Shown here: piece after piece, positions 43,561 through 52,895 of the stretch
Layout of the letters: every line of letters begins with the position of its first letter
How positions within the stretch are numbered: position 1 is the stretch's first letter
Assembly (NCBI GenBank): GCA_021730945.1
Contig: JAKFYH010000056.1
Location: 1 to 64,000 of the forward strand
Source: Acidobacteriota bacterium
Lineage (GTDB): Bacteria > Acidobacteriota > Vicinamibacteria > Vicinamibacterales > UBA2999
Direction: 5' to 3'
Length of the DNA stretch: 64,000 nt
Translations under genes and position numbers: made by a program
Notes under the pieces: model-generated
Database searches by the model: none
What the model saw: only the letters and a program-made list of their open reading frames with translations
Told to the model about the DNA's origin: nothing

Positions 43561-45849
43561 CTACTTCAGGATCTTCGGCGTGATGAAAATCAGGAGCTCG
43601 TCCTGGCTTTCGCGATTGGTCTCGTTCTTGAACAGCCATCCCAGAAGCGGCACGCGGTGCAGGAACGGGGTGCGGTCGCTCGTGCTCGCCTCCTGGCTGT
43701 TGTAGATGCCGCCGATGACCGTCGTGTCGCCGTCGGCGACCAGCACGGTTGTCTGCGCTGCCTGCTTGTCAATCGACGGCGTCGGCTGCGCGGGCGAGGT
43801 CTGCGAATAGTTCGGCGCCGACTTGTCGACGACGATCCGCATGATCACGGTATTGGACGCCGTGATCTGGGGCGTGACGCGCAGCACCAGCGCAGCCGGG
43901 ATGAACGTCACCGTCACCGTGTTGTTGGAAACCGTCTGCACGGGAATCTGCGAACCCTGGGTGATCTCGGCTTCGATGTTGTTCTGCGTCGAGACTCGCG
44001 GACTGGACACAATCCGCACCTTGCCCGAGTTCTCAAGTGCCCGCAGGGCGACGTCGAGGTTCAGGGCGCCATTGATCGATCCGAGCGCCAGCCCGAGGGC
44101 CGATGGCGCAGCCAGATTCACGCCGCCGGTGCCGCCGGTCAGGACGCCGCTACTCGGAAAGGCGAGGCCGGTGCTGGTGCCCACCGAAGGGTCGACCCGG
44201 CCATTGAATCCCCACGAAATGCCCAACTCCTTGGCGAAGTTGCGATTGAGGGTGATGATGCGCGCCTCGATCTCGACCTGCGGCTGCGGCCGGTCGAGCG
44301 CCACGATCAAGTCAGTCGCGGCCTGCAGGCGATCGGCGAGGTCGCGAATAATCAACGTGTTGGTGCGAACGTCAATCTGGACGTCGCCGCGCGGTGACAG
44401 CGTGCTCTTGGTGATGATCGGCACCAGTTCCGCCGCCTTGGCATAGCTCAACGGCCGGGTGATGATGCGCAGTTCGCCCGCCAGTGCGTTGGCGTCGGCC
44501 AGTTTGCGGCGGTCTTCGCTCTCCTGCGCCAGCACGTTCACCGGCACGATCCGGACGATCGTGCCGTCGACGCTGTAGCCGAGCTTGTTGGCGCGCAGGA
44601 TGATATCGAGCGCCTGGTCCCAGGGCACGTCGCGCAAGGCCACGTCGACCGTGCCCTGGATCGACGGATCGATCACGACATTGAGCCCGCTGATGTCGGC
44701 GAAGGTGCGCAGCACCGCCCGCAGGTCGGCCCCCTGGAAGTCCATGGTGATCGGGTCGCCACTGAAAGTGCGCTGCCCCTGGTCGTTGGTCGGGGTCTGG
44801 AGCGCATTGGCTGCAGTTGGCGTGGCCGGCGCGGCCGGCTGCAGGGGCGCCGGAACCGAGAGGGCCACCGGCGACGCCGCAGTCGGGGCCGCCGGCCGAA
44901 CTGCCTCAACGGCGGCGGCGACCGGAGGCGCCACGGCGACCGGAGGCGCCACGGCTGCCGGAGGCGCCACGAGCGCGGCCGGTTCGCCAACCGACCGATT
45001 GAAACGCACACGAATGTCCTCGCCGACCGCCTCAATGGTGTAAGGAATCGACCGGACCAGATCGATCACGACGCGGGTAATCAGGGGTTCCCGGCTGTTG
45101 GCGGCCACGCGAACGCGCGAGACGCCCGCGAGGTTAACGTCGGTCACGGCCGCGGCCCGTCCGGCCGCAACCCCGCGAAAGTCCAGCAACACCCGCGGTG
45201 GCAGGTCGCGGGCCTCCTCGACTGATGACGCAGCCAGGGGTCCGTTACCGGAGAGAAGGATTGCCAGTCCGTCCGGCGTCTCGCTCGCGCGCACGGCGAC
45301 CAGTTCGGTCGCAGGCGCGCGGCTGCCCGCGGCGCGTGGCGCCGGCGTTTTGGTCGCGGCCGGCTTGGGCGGCGCGACCGGCGCCGGCACCCGCAACGCC
45401 GCCGGCGACCCGGCGAGTCCACGGTCCACTTCGACCAGGATCATGTTGCGTGAGCTGCGGACACGGTGCGTGGCCGCGCGGTCGAGGCGAACGCGCACGC
45501 GGGTCACCGGCGAACCGTCGGGAGCCGTGGCCCCCTCGACCGCGACCGCCGCCACCGGCGCCAGGACCGTGCCTGGGAACGCGCCTTCGGGACCGTCCAT
45601 GGTCACGTTTCTCAAGTCCACCAGCACCGTCAGAGGATCGGGCTGGCTGGTGAGATACGCCACCGGCTCGCTGGCTTCAATCAGCACGGTGCTGACGGCG
45701 CCGTCGAGGCGGGACGAGATGGACCGCAGGGCTGGGGTGTCGGCGAGGGTCCCACTGGGCGGAACCGGGCCGCTGGCCGTCAACGTGACCGCCAGGACTG
45801 CCGCCAGAGGCGCAGCCATTACCAGTCGAGGAATGCGACCGTGCATCAC
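43561..45849 (-). CDS. pilQ: Type IV pilus secretin PilQ (AMIN plus secretin)
   Basis: AMIN-like N-terminus; ISMDFQGADLRAVLRTFADISGLNVVIDPSIQGTVDVALRDVPWDQALDIILRANKLGY; C-terminal secretin domain. Confidence 0.94.
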   Translation of the reverse strand: MMHGRIPRLVMAAPLAAVLAVTLTASGPVPPSGTLADTPALRSISSRLDGAVSTVLIEASEPVAYLTSQPDPLTVLVDLRNVTMDGPEGAFPGTVLAPVAAVAVEGATAPDGSPVTRVRVRLDRAATHRVRSSRNMILVEVDRGLAGSPAALRVPAPVAPPKPAATKTPAPRAAGSRAPATELVAVRASETPDGLAILLSGNGPLAASSVEEARDLPPRVLLDFRGVAAGRAAAVTDVNLAGVSRVRVAANSREPLITRVVIDLVRSIPYTIEAVGEDIRVRFNRSVGEPAALVAPPAAVAPPVAVAPPVAAAVEAVRPAAPTAASPVALSVPAPLQPAAPATPTAANALQTPTNDQGQRTFSGDPITMDFQGADLRAVLRTFADISGLNVVIDPSIQGTVDVALRDVPWDQALDIILRANKLGYSVDGTIVRIVPVNVLAQESEDRRKLADANALAGELRIITRPLSYAKAAELVPIITKSTLSPRGDVQIDVRTNTLIIRDLADRLQAATDLIVALDRPQPQVEIEARIITLNRNFAKELGISWGFNGRVDPSVGTSTGLAFPSSGVLTGGTGGVNLAAPSALGLALGSINGALNLDVALRALENSGKVRIVSSPRVSTQNNIEAEITQGSQIPVQTVSNNTVTVTFIPAALVLRVTPQITASNTVIMRIVVDKSAPNYSQTSPAQPTPSIDKQAAQTTVLVADGDTTVIGGIYNSQEASTSDRTPFLHRVPLLGWLFKNETNRESQDELLIFITPKILK
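44921..44974 (-). repeat. 18-bp in-frame tandem repeat (3 copies) in the pilQ linker
   Basis: accggaggcgccacggcg / accggaggcgccacggct / gccggaggcgccacgagc, encoding VAPPAA/VAPPVA-type repeats. Confidence 0.8.
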
Positions 45850-46349
45850 TTGACCTCTTCTCCACCGCGCAAGAACTTGCGCACTTCACGCTGCTTTTCG
45901 AGCGACAGCGGATCGTTAACTTCCTGAAGAATCACCACCATCTGCGCGGTGATCGTACGAATGACGCCGTCGAACAACTTATCTCCCGACCGGACCGTAA
46001 AGACCTTGCCGTCGGCACCCGCCACCATCGCCAACCAGGTGCCACGGCTCAGCATGATGCCCCTGACCACGAGAGCATTGGTTTCGAGTCCGGCCGCGCC
46101 GGTCGGACGTGTGGCCGCGGCGGCGCCGCCCCGCGCCATGTCACTGCCGCGGTTCACCAGGCTGATGAACGGGTCGCGCCGCCCTTCCGAGCTGTACTGG
46201 AAATTGGGCGACGGCGTCGGCAGCGCCGGCTGAGGCGCCGCCGCCGGCGCGGCGGCAGGGGGAGGCGCGGCACCCGGCGTTTGCGCGAACGCCGGACCCA
46301 TGCCCGCCCACAGGATGAACGCGAGGCCGGACCAACTGGCGTGGCTCAT
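45846..46349 (-). CDS. pilP: PilP-like type IV pilus lipoprotein
   Basis: SEGRRDPFISLVNRG...LVVRGIMLSRGTWLAMVAGADGKVFTVRSGDKLFDGVIRTITAQMVVILQEV; operon position. Confidence 0.82.
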   Translation of the reverse strand: MSHASWSGLAFILWAGMGPAFAQTPGAAPPPAAAPAAAPQPALPTPSPNFQYSSEGRRDPFISLVNRGSDMARGGAAAATRPTGAAGLETNALVVRGIMLSRGTWLAMVAGADGKVFTVRSGDKLFDGVIRTITAQMVVILQEVNDPLSLEKQREVRKFLRGGEEVK

Positions 46350-46972
46350 TTCTTCACCGGCGCTTTCTTCGGCGTCGCCTTCTTGCCCTTTTTGGTGTCG
46401 ACCACCGGTTTCTGCTCGACCAGCACGAACGTGGTCGCCGTGCAGGTGATGGTCATGGTGGTCGCGGCCGACTGCGATTCGCGTTGCGCCAGCGTCAGGG
46501 CGCCGATGTTAATGATGCGGGGAAACTTGCTCACGCGGTCCAGGAACACGCCGAGGTTGTGGTAGCTGCCCTCCAACTGGAGGCTGATCGGCCACTCGGC
46601 GTGCATCTCCTTCACGGTAATCGGCTGCGGGCGGAACCCGCGGATGACCAGGTTGGACTGCACGGCCAGGGTCTGCACGCGGCGCAACAAATCACCGGCA
46701 TCACGTTCGTCGGGCAGGATCGGTTTGAGACTGTCGAGCCGGGCTTCGAGGTCCGCGACCTGAGCGCGGAACTCCGGCAGCTGCCGGGCGGTGGCTTGTC
46801 CCCGGCTGATTCGGCCGCGGATGGTGCTCAGCTCGACTGCTCGCGCGGCAATGGCCACCTGCCGCGGCATTTCATAGAAATAGTAGAAGGCGCCGGCTCC
46901 CGCGAGGGAGATCCCGATGAATGCCCCGAGCTGCGCCTGCCAGGGCGCCTTGCCGAGCGAGAAGCTAGCCAC
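46346..46972 (-). CDS. pilO: Type IV pilus assembly protein PilO
   Basis: Single TM; LDSLKPILPDERDAGDLLRRVQTLAVQSNLVIRGFRPQPITVKEMHAEWPISLQLEGSYHNLGVFLDRVSKFPRII. Confidence 0.9.
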   Translation of the reverse strand: MASFSLGKAPWQAQLGAFIGISLAGAGAFYYFYEMPRQVAIAARAVELSTIRGRISRGQATARQLPEFRAQVADLEARLDSLKPILPDERDAGDLLRRVQTLAVQSNLVIRGFRPQPITVKEMHAEWPISLQLEGSYHNLGVFLDRVSKFPRIINIGALTLAQRESQSAATTMTITCTATTFVLVEQKPVVDTKKGKKATPKKAPVKK

Positions 46973-47588
46973 GCTTGCCGCCCTTCTTGGCCGCCGCGCC
47001 CGATGGCGGCGGATCGATCCCGGCCATCTGGAACGTGCCCCGGATGGTGAACTGGATCAGGTCGGGCGTGGTGCGGCCGTCGCCGTTGACCACCACGCTG
47101 TCCACGATTTCCACCGGGCGCGCGAAGTAGCGCGACGCCTCAAGGTTGCCGACAAAGTCCGACAACGACGTGAGCGTCAGGCAGCGGCCGGTCACGGTCA
47201 GGCCGTAGCCGTCCTGCTTGATGGCGGTGAGCCACGTCATGTCGGGCAGCGCACGGCTCACCTGGTCAATCATGTGGACGGGGGCGTTTTGTCCCTTGCG
47301 CAACTCGTCAATGAGGGCGACGCGCTGTTCGAGCTGCAGCTTGCGGGCCTCGAACTCCTGTACCTGCTTCAGAATCTCGGCCAGCCGCAGCTCTTCGCGC
47401 TGCGCGGCGGCGACGTCGCGCGCGACTTGCGCTTCCTGCTGCCCGATCGCCCAGTAGCGCCAGCCGATCCCGACCAGCATCAGCACCACCAGCAAGCTGC
47501 CGATGACGGTGATCTTCTGGCCCGCCTGGAATCCCTTGCTGACCGCCTTGACGGCCTTCCGCTCGCTGACGAGGTTGATCCGAATCAT
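46965..47588 (-). CDS. pilN: Type IV pilus assembly protein PilN
   Basis: MIRINLVSERKAVKA; TM; ALPDMTWLTAIKQDGYGLTVTGRCLTLTSLSDFVGNLEASRYF. Confidence 0.88.
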   Translation of the reverse strand: MIRINLVSERKAVKAVSKGFQAGQKITVIGSLLVVLMLVGIGWRYWAIGQQEAQVARDVAAAQREELRLAEILKQVQEFEARKLQLEQRVALIDELRKGQNAPVHMIDQVSRALPDMTWLTAIKQDGYGLTVTGRCLTLTSLSDFVGNLEASRYFARPVEIVDSVVVNGDGRTTPDLIQFTIRGTFQMAGIDPPPSGAAAKKGGKRG

Positions 47589-48649
47589 CGGTTCTCCACC
47601 TTGCGAAGGGCGAGACCGAGGGCAACCGCGGCCACCGGCGCCAGGTCGTCAGCGCTCTCGATGCCGAGCTTCTTGGCATCACAACTAATCTGGCGGAACG
47701 GATCAAATCGCTCCACTTCGGTATCAAAGCGCTCCCGGAGCGACTCGGCGAATCCCTCAACCCGCGAGGCGCCGCCACACAACATGATGCGGTCGATCCG
47801 ATCGCTGGCCGCGGTCGCCTTGAAGAAGTCGAACGTCTTCTCTACTTCAAGCAACACGTTGTCGGTCATCGCCCGCAAGACGGCGCGCGCGTCTTCATAG
47901 GTGGCGCCTTCGACGTCGTGCCCCTTCTTCAGCAGTTCGGCGGCGTCGTACGGCAGGTTCAGTTCCTTCTGGACCGCCTCGGTGAAGGCGTTACCGCCGA
48001 TGGAGACGTCGCGCGTGAACACCGACTGGGCGCCGGTCAAGATGTTGATATTCACGGCGCTGGCGCCGGCGTTCAGAATCGCCACGACGGCTGCCGGTTC
48101 GAATCCGTAGTTGGCCTCGAACGCGTTCTGCAGCGCGAAGACGTCCACGTCGACGATGACCGGCGTCCGCCCGGCCTGGGTGATGACACTCGTGTAATCG
48201 GCGATCTTGTCCTTCTTGGCCGCCACCAGGAGCACTTCCATGCTGCCCTGGCTGTCCTGCCCCGTGCCGGCGTCGAGGATCTCGTAGTCGAGGTTCACAT
48301 CCTGGATATCAAAGGGGATGTACTGCTCGGCCTCCCAGTAGATCGACTCGGACAGTTCGGCTTCGGTCATGGCCGGCAGCGTGATCTTCTTGACGATGAC
48401 CGAATTGCCCGACAGCGACGCGACAATGTCCTTGGATTTGAAGCGCTTGTTCGTAAACAGGCGCCGGACGGCGTCGGCGACCGCCCCGCCATCGATGATG
48501 GCGCCGTCGACAATGCTGTCAGGCGGCACCGGCTCGACCCCGATGGCCGAGACGCGATAACCCTTGCCCGACGGCTTGAGTTCGATGGCCTTGACGGAGC
48601 TTGACCCGATGTCGAGTCCAACCAGGCTCTTTTGTCGACGGAACAGCAC
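47585..48649 (-). CDS. pilM: Type IV pilus assembly protein PilM
   Basis: LFRRQKSLVGLDIGSSSVKAIELKPSGKGYRVSAIGVEPVPPDSIVDGAI; GTG at 48649 preferred over the longer in-frame ORF. Confidence 0.93.
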   Translation of the reverse strand: MLFRRQKSLVGLDIGSSSVKAIELKPSGKGYRVSAIGVEPVPPDSIVDGAIIDGGAVADAVRRLFTNKRFKSKDIVASLSGNSVIVKKITLPAMTEAELSESIYWEAEQYIPFDIQDVNLDYEILDAGTGQDSQGSMEVLLVAAKKDKIADYTSVITQAGRTPVIVDVDVFALQNAFEANYGFEPAAVVAILNAGASAVNINILTGAQSVFTRDVSIGGNAFTEAVQKELNLPYDAAELLKKGHDVEGATYEDARAVLRAMTDNVLLEVEKTFDFFKATAASDRIDRIMLCGGASRVEGFAESLRERFDTEVERFDPFRQISCDAKKLGIESADDLAPVAAVALGLALRKVENR

Positions 48650-48966
48650 GTTACGGTGTCTCCAGACCCGGCACGAGGGGCAAATGCGATACCACCCGTC
48701 CAGGGAATGCCGATCCAACAAAAACGGCCCGAGAACGCCGAAAATGGCGGCTTCAGCCGATGGTGGGCGTCCTCTTGAGCTTACAAAACTGCAAGCCGGT
48801 AACGGTTTTTGTAGGTAACCGCGACCGTTGAGGCCCTTCCCTGCCACCCGGGCTTATCGGAGGGAGTGCCCGGGCTCTTCAGGTGCCGGGCGAGCTTGTT
48901 GGGCTTCTTGTGCAAAGTCGTGCAAGTAAGGATCGATGCCAGCCTGGCGGAAGGTGGCAAGTAGAG

Positions 48967-48995
48967 TTGCTCTTCGACCGAAATACCTGTATTAT
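48967..48995 (+). promoter_or_regulatory. Candidate promoter for the rplM operon
   Basis: TTGCTC-17 nt-TATTAT. Confidence 0.55.
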
Positions 48996-49054
48996 CTTGG
49001 TTTGCCGTCCTCCCCGTGGAGGCGGGAGTGATCGCACGTGATTAGGAAACAGGA

Positions 49055-49486
49055 ATGCAGACTTACGTTCCAGATGTGAAGACCATGCCGATCAAGTGGC
49101 ATGTGATTGATGCCAACGGCAAGGTTCTCGGCCGCATCGCGACCGATGCCGCCAAGCTGCTCCAGGGCAAGCACAAAGCCATTTATACGCCGTACCTCGA
49201 CACGGGCGATCACGTGGTGATTGTCAATGTGGCGAAGGTCAAGCTGACCGGCCGCAAGGACGAGCAGAAGGTCTACCAGCGCCACAGCGGCTACCCGGGC
49301 GGCCTGCGCACCGACCGCGCCAAGGTGGTCCGCGCCGACAATCCGGCGCGCATGGTGGAAGAGGCCGTGCGCGGCATGCTGCCGAAGTCCAAGCTCGGCG
49401 ATGCCATGTATCGCAAGTTGAAGGTGTATGCCGGTGACAAGCACCCGCACGCCGCCCAGCAACCGCACGTTTTCGAGGTCGTATAA
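49055..49486 (+). CDS. rplM: 50S ribosomal protein L13
   Basis: [46 protein letters not shown]-like AGGAAACAGGA. Confidence 0.97.
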   Translation: MQTYVPDVKTMPIKWHVIDANGKVLGRIATDAAKLLQGKHKAIYTPYLDTGDHVVIVNVAKVKLTGRKDEQKVYQRHSGYPGGLRTDRAKVVRADNPARMVEEAVRGMLPKSKLGDAMYRKLKVYAGDKHPHAAQQPHVFEVV

Positions 49487-49487
49487 C

Positions 49488-49880
49488 TTGGCAGCAACAG
49501 AATATTACGCAACCGGCCGCCGCAAGGAATCCACGGCGCGCGTGTTCCTTCGTCCGGGCACCGGCACCATCAAGGTCAACAAGCGCGAGTTCGTCGAGTT
49601 CTTTCCGCGCGAGACCCTTCGCATCCTGGTGAAGTCCCCGCTGATCCTGACCGAGACCGCCGAGCAGTTCGACATTCTCGCCACGGTGTCGGGCGGCGGC
49701 ATGACCGGCCAGGCCGGCGCCATCCGCCTGGGTATTTCGCGGGCACTTTGCGAGTTCAACCTCGAACTGCGCTCCAAACTGAAGAAGGACGGCTTGCTCA
49801 CGCGCGATGCGCGCGCGAAAGAGCGTAAGAAATACGGGATGGCTGGCGCGCGCAAGCGGTTCCAGTTCAGCAAGCGCTAA
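49488..49880 (+). CDS. rpsI: 30S ribosomal protein S9
   Basis: [27 protein letters not shown]-terminal [20 protein letters not shown] start. Confidence 0.97.
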   Translation: MAATEYYATGRRKESTARVFLRPGTGTIKVNKREFVEFFPRETLRILVKSPLILTETAEQFDILATVSGGGMTGQAGAIRLGISRALCEFNLELRSKLKKDGLLTRDARAKERKKYGMAGARKRFQFSKR

Positions 49881-50719
49881 TGGCAGCCATAGATGGAGGC
49901 AATTTGACCCCGCTCGCGATGAAGGACCTGCTCGAAGCAGGCGTGCACTTCGGACACCAGACCAAGCGTTGGAATCCCAAGATGAAGCCGTTCATCTTCG
50001 GCGAACGCAGCGGCATCTACATCCTCGACCTCGGCAAGACCGTCAAGCACTATCGCGAGGCCGAAGACTTTGTCCGCCAATTGGCTGCCGAAGGCAAGTC
50101 GATCCTCTTCGTGGGCACCAAGCGCCAGGCCCAGGACGTGGTCGCCGAAGAAGCCACCCGCTGCGGCATGTACTACGTCAATGAGCGCTGGCTCGGCGGC
50201 CTGCTGACCAACTTCACGACCATTCAACGCAGCCTTTCGCGGCTCCGCGATCTCGAGGCGATGTCGACCGACGGCCGCTACGAGACCATGCCGAAGAAGG
50301 AAATTGCCAAGGCCGAGAAGGAGAAGCGCAAGCTGCTCAAGAACCTCGAAGGCATTCGCCACATGGGCCGCTTGCCTGACGCCCTGTTTGTCGTCGACAC
50401 TCGCAAGGAACAGATTGCGGTGGACGAGGCACGCAAGCTCAAGATCCCGGTCATCGGCATCGTCGACACCAACTGCGACCCGGACCAGATCGACTATGTC
50501 ATCCCGGGCAACGACGACGCCCTGCGGTCGGTCAAGCTGTTCGTCTCGCGCGTCGCCGACGCCGTGATTGACGGTCGCGGCCAGCGCGAATCGGCGATGG
50601 CCGACCAGGTCGCCAGCGAAGCCGAAGCGGCGGCCGCACTCGAAGCCAGCCGCACGGTCCGCCCAGCCGACCTGCGCAAACCCCAGCGTCCAGCCGAGAC
50701 GCCGACGCCCACGGCCTGA
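49880..50719 (+). CDS. rpsB: 30S ribosomal protein S2
   Basis: [38 protein letters not shown]. Confidence 0.97.
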   Translation: MAAIDGGNLTPLAMKDLLEAGVHFGHQTKRWNPKMKPFIFGERSGIYILDLGKTVKHYREAEDFVRQLAAEGKSILFVGTKRQAQDVVAEEATRCGMYYVNERWLGGLLTNFTTIQRSLSRLRDLEAMSTDGRYETMPKKEIAKAEKEKRKLLKNLEGIRHMGRLPDALFVVDTRKEQIAVDEARKLKIPVIGIVDTNCDPDQIDYVIPGNDDALRSVKLFVSRVADAVIDGRGQRESAMADQVASEAEAAAALEASRTVRPADLRKPQRPAETPTPTA

Positions 50720-50740
50720 CCCGCCCACGGCTTTCCTTTC

Positions 50741-50771
50741 CGCGCCGGCTGCGATAACACGGGCCGGCGCG
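50741..50771 (+). terminator. rpsB-tsf intergenic hairpin (possible attenuator)
   Basis: cgcgccggc-tgcgataacacgg-gccggcgcg followed by TTCT; perfect 9-bp stem. Confidence 0.55.
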
Positions 50772-50813
50772 TTCTACGTACAGCGACCCCACGGTTTTCA
50801 GGAGTAAGGTGAA

Positions 50814-51419
50814 ATGGCAGCGACAGCAGCACAAGTGAAAGAACTGCGCGACAAGACCGGCGCCGGCATGATGGATTGCAAGTCGGCCCTCGACGAGGCC
50901 AACGGCGACCTCGACAAGGCGATCGAAATCCTTCGCAAGAAGGGCCTGGCCCAGGCCGCCAAGCGCGCCGGCCGCCTCGCCAAAGACGGCGTCATCGGCC
51001 ACTACATCCACATGGGTGGCAAGGTCGGCGTCCTGGTGGAAGTGAACTGCGAGACCGACTTCGTGGCTCGCACGCCGGAGTTCCAGACGCTCGCGAAGGA
51101 AATCGCGATGCACATTGCCGCCGCCAGCCCGCTGGTCGTCCGGCGCGAGGAACTGGCCGCCGACCTGGTCGACAAGGAACGCGAAATCTACCGCGCCCAG
51201 TTCGCCGCCGCCGGCAAGCCGGCCAACGTGATCGACAAGATCGTCGAAGGAAAACTCGACAGCTACTACGCCCAGGTCTGCCTGATGGACCAGCCATCAG
51301 TGCGCGACCCCAACGTCTCGATCAAGCAGATGGTCGCGGCTGCCACGGCCAAGACCGGCGAGAACGTCACCGTGACTCGCTTCGTTCGCTTCAAGCTGGG
51401 CGAACTCGCCCAGGAATAA
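50814..51419 (+). CDS. tsf: Elongation factor Ts
   Basis: VKELRDKTGAGMMDCKSALDEANGDLDKAIEILRKKGLAQAAKRAGRLAKDGVI; SD AGGAGTAAGG. Confidence 0.97.
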   Translation: MAATAAQVKELRDKTGAGMMDCKSALDEANGDLDKAIEILRKKGLAQAAKRAGRLAKDGVIGHYIHMGGKVGVLVEVNCETDFVARTPEFQTLAKEIAMHIAAASPLVVRREELAADLVDKEREIYRAQFAAAGKPANVIDKIVEGKLDSYYAQVCLMDQPSVRDPNVSIKQMVAAATAKTGENVTVTRFVRFKLGELAQE

Positions 51420-51521
51420 GGTGCCAAGCGGTGCGTAGGGTGCCTGGGGTGCCTAAGGGGAGACGTGCCACGGCACCCACCCCTTGGCACCATTAGGCAC
51501 TGTACGCACCATACGCACCTT
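51418..51521. repeat. ~104-nt imperfect inverted repeat with GGTGC-type direct repeats in each arm
   Basis: aaggtgc(51418)/gcacctt(51521); ggtgcgta(51430-51437)/tacgcacc(51503-51510); gtgcct/aggcac; ggtgcc/ggcacc; aagggg/cccctt; apex gtgcc-ac-ggcac. Confidence 0.85.
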
Positions 51522-51522
51522 G

Positions 51523-51528
51523 TATAAT
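51523..51528 (+). promoter_or_regulatory. Candidate -10 box (TATAAT) for pyrH
   Basis: TATAAT-6 nt-GTG. Confidence 0.55.
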
Positions 51529-51534
51529 CTTTTC

Positions 51535-52266
51535 GTGTCCGCCCCGTCCTCTCCCCCGCCCCACTACAAGCGAATCCTCCTGAAGTTGTCTGGTGAAGCC
51601 CTGATGGGCGATCAGAACTACGGGATCGATCCCGCCGTTGCCACCCGGATCGCCCAGGACATCGCCGAGATCCAGGCCCTCGGCGTTGAAACCGCCGTGG
51701 TCATCGGCGGCGGTAACATCTTTCGCGGGCTGGCGGCCAGCGCCCGTGGCATGGACCGCTCGACCGGTGACTACATGGGCATGCTGGCCACCGTCATCAA
51801 CGCCCTCGCCCTGCAGGATGCCCTCGAGCACAACGGCGTGCCGACGCGGGTGCTGACCGCGATCGAAATGCGGGCGGTGGCCGAGCCGTTCATTCGCCGC
51901 CGGGCGGTGCGCCACCTCGAAAAGGGCCGCGTGGTCGTCTTTGCCGCCGGCACCGGCAACCCCTATTTCACGACCGATACCGCCGCCGCACTGCGCGCGA
52001 TGGAGATGAAGGCCGAGGTCATCCTCAAGGGCACCAAGGTCGACGGCATCTACACCGCCGACCCGGTCAAGGATCCCCAGGCCACTCGCTACGACACGAT
52101 TTCCTACCTGCAGGTGCTCCAGGCCCGCCTCCAGGTCATGGATGCGACCGCGATTTCACTGTGCATGGACAACAAATTGCCGATTCTGGTCTTCAACCTC
52201 AAGACCCCGGGCAACATCCGTCGCGTCGTGATGGGAGAGACGATCGGCACGCTGGTCACGGCGTAG
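51535..52266 (+). CDS. pyrH: UMP kinase
   Basis: [52 protein letters not shown] start at 51535. Confidence 0.96.
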   Translation: MSAPSSPPPHYKRILLKLSGEALMGDQNYGIDPAVATRIAQDIAEIQALGVETAVVIGGGNIFRGLAASARGMDRSTGDYMGMLATVINALALQDALEHNGVPTRVLTAIEMRAVAEPFIRRRAVRHLEKGRVVVFAAGTGNPYFTTDTAAALRAMEMKAEVILKGTKVDGIYTADPVKDPQATRYDTISYLQVLQARLQVMDATAISLCMDNKLPILVFNLKTPGNIRRVVMGETIGTLVTA

Positions 52267-52272
52267 CTCGAT

Positions 52273-52325
52273 GGTTCGATCACGAGGGTTCAAGCACGCG
52301 GGTTCAAGCACAAGGTTCAAACACT
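52273..52325 (+). repeat. 14-bp-type tandem repeat (4 degenerate units) filling the pyrH-frr spacer
   Basis: ggttcgatcacgag / ggttcaagcacgcg / ggttcaagcacaa / ggttcaaacact, ending directly at the frr ATG. Confidence 0.9.
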
Positions 52326-52895
52326 ATGGATGTAGCCGACACCAAGGAATTGTTCGCTGAAGCAAAGAAGCGCATGGACGCGCACGTCGAGTTCGCCCGC
52401 AAGGAGCTGGCCGGTGTGCGGACGGGTCGGGCGTCGACCTCGATGCTCGAGGGCGTTCAAGTCGAGGCCTACGGTTCGCGCATGCCGTTGAACCAGGTGG
52501 CGACCATGTCCATTCCCGAGCCGGCGCTGATCGTGGTCCAGCCGTTCGACCCGTCGATCATGGCGTCGCTCGAACGGGCCATTCGCCTCTCGGACCTCGG
52601 CCTGAATCCGGCCTCCGACGGCAAGGTGCTGCGCATCCCCATCCCATCTTTGACCGAGGAGCGGCGCAAGGAACTGTCACGCCACGTGCACAAGATGGCG
52701 GAAGAGGGCCGCAACCACGTGCGCGTCGTGCGACGCGACGCCAACGACCGCCTCAAGAAGCTGCTGAAGGATCACGAGATCTCGGAAGACGACGAGAAGC
52801 GGGCGCTCGATGAGGTGCAGAAGCTGACCGACCTCCACGTGAAGGCCATCGACGAGCTGCAAGCCAAGAAAGACCAGGAGCTACTTGGCAAGTAG
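52326..52895 (+). CDS. frr: Ribosome recycling factor
   Basis: GVRTGRASTSMLEGVQVEAYGSRMPLNQVATMSIPEPALIVVQPFDPSIMASLERAI. Confidence 0.97.
   Translation: MDVADTKELFAEAKKRMDAHVEFARKELAGVRTGRASTSMLEGVQVEAYGSRMPLNQVATMSIPEPALIVVQPFDPSIMASLERAIRLSDLGLNPASDGKVLRIPIPSLTEERRKELSRHVHKMAEEGRNHVRVVRRDANDRLKKLLKDHEISEDDEKRALDEVQKLTDLHVKAIDELQAKKDQELLGK

Noticed and set aside
43546-44397. 283-aa + ORF opposite pilQ
   Set aside because: Antisense of the secretin domain; no support.
48650-48847. In-frame 66-codon N-terminal extension of PilM (contains CPSC)
   Set aside because: Canonical PilM begins near LFRRQKSLVGLDIG; the extension lies in a structured intergenic region and has no family similarity I recognise.
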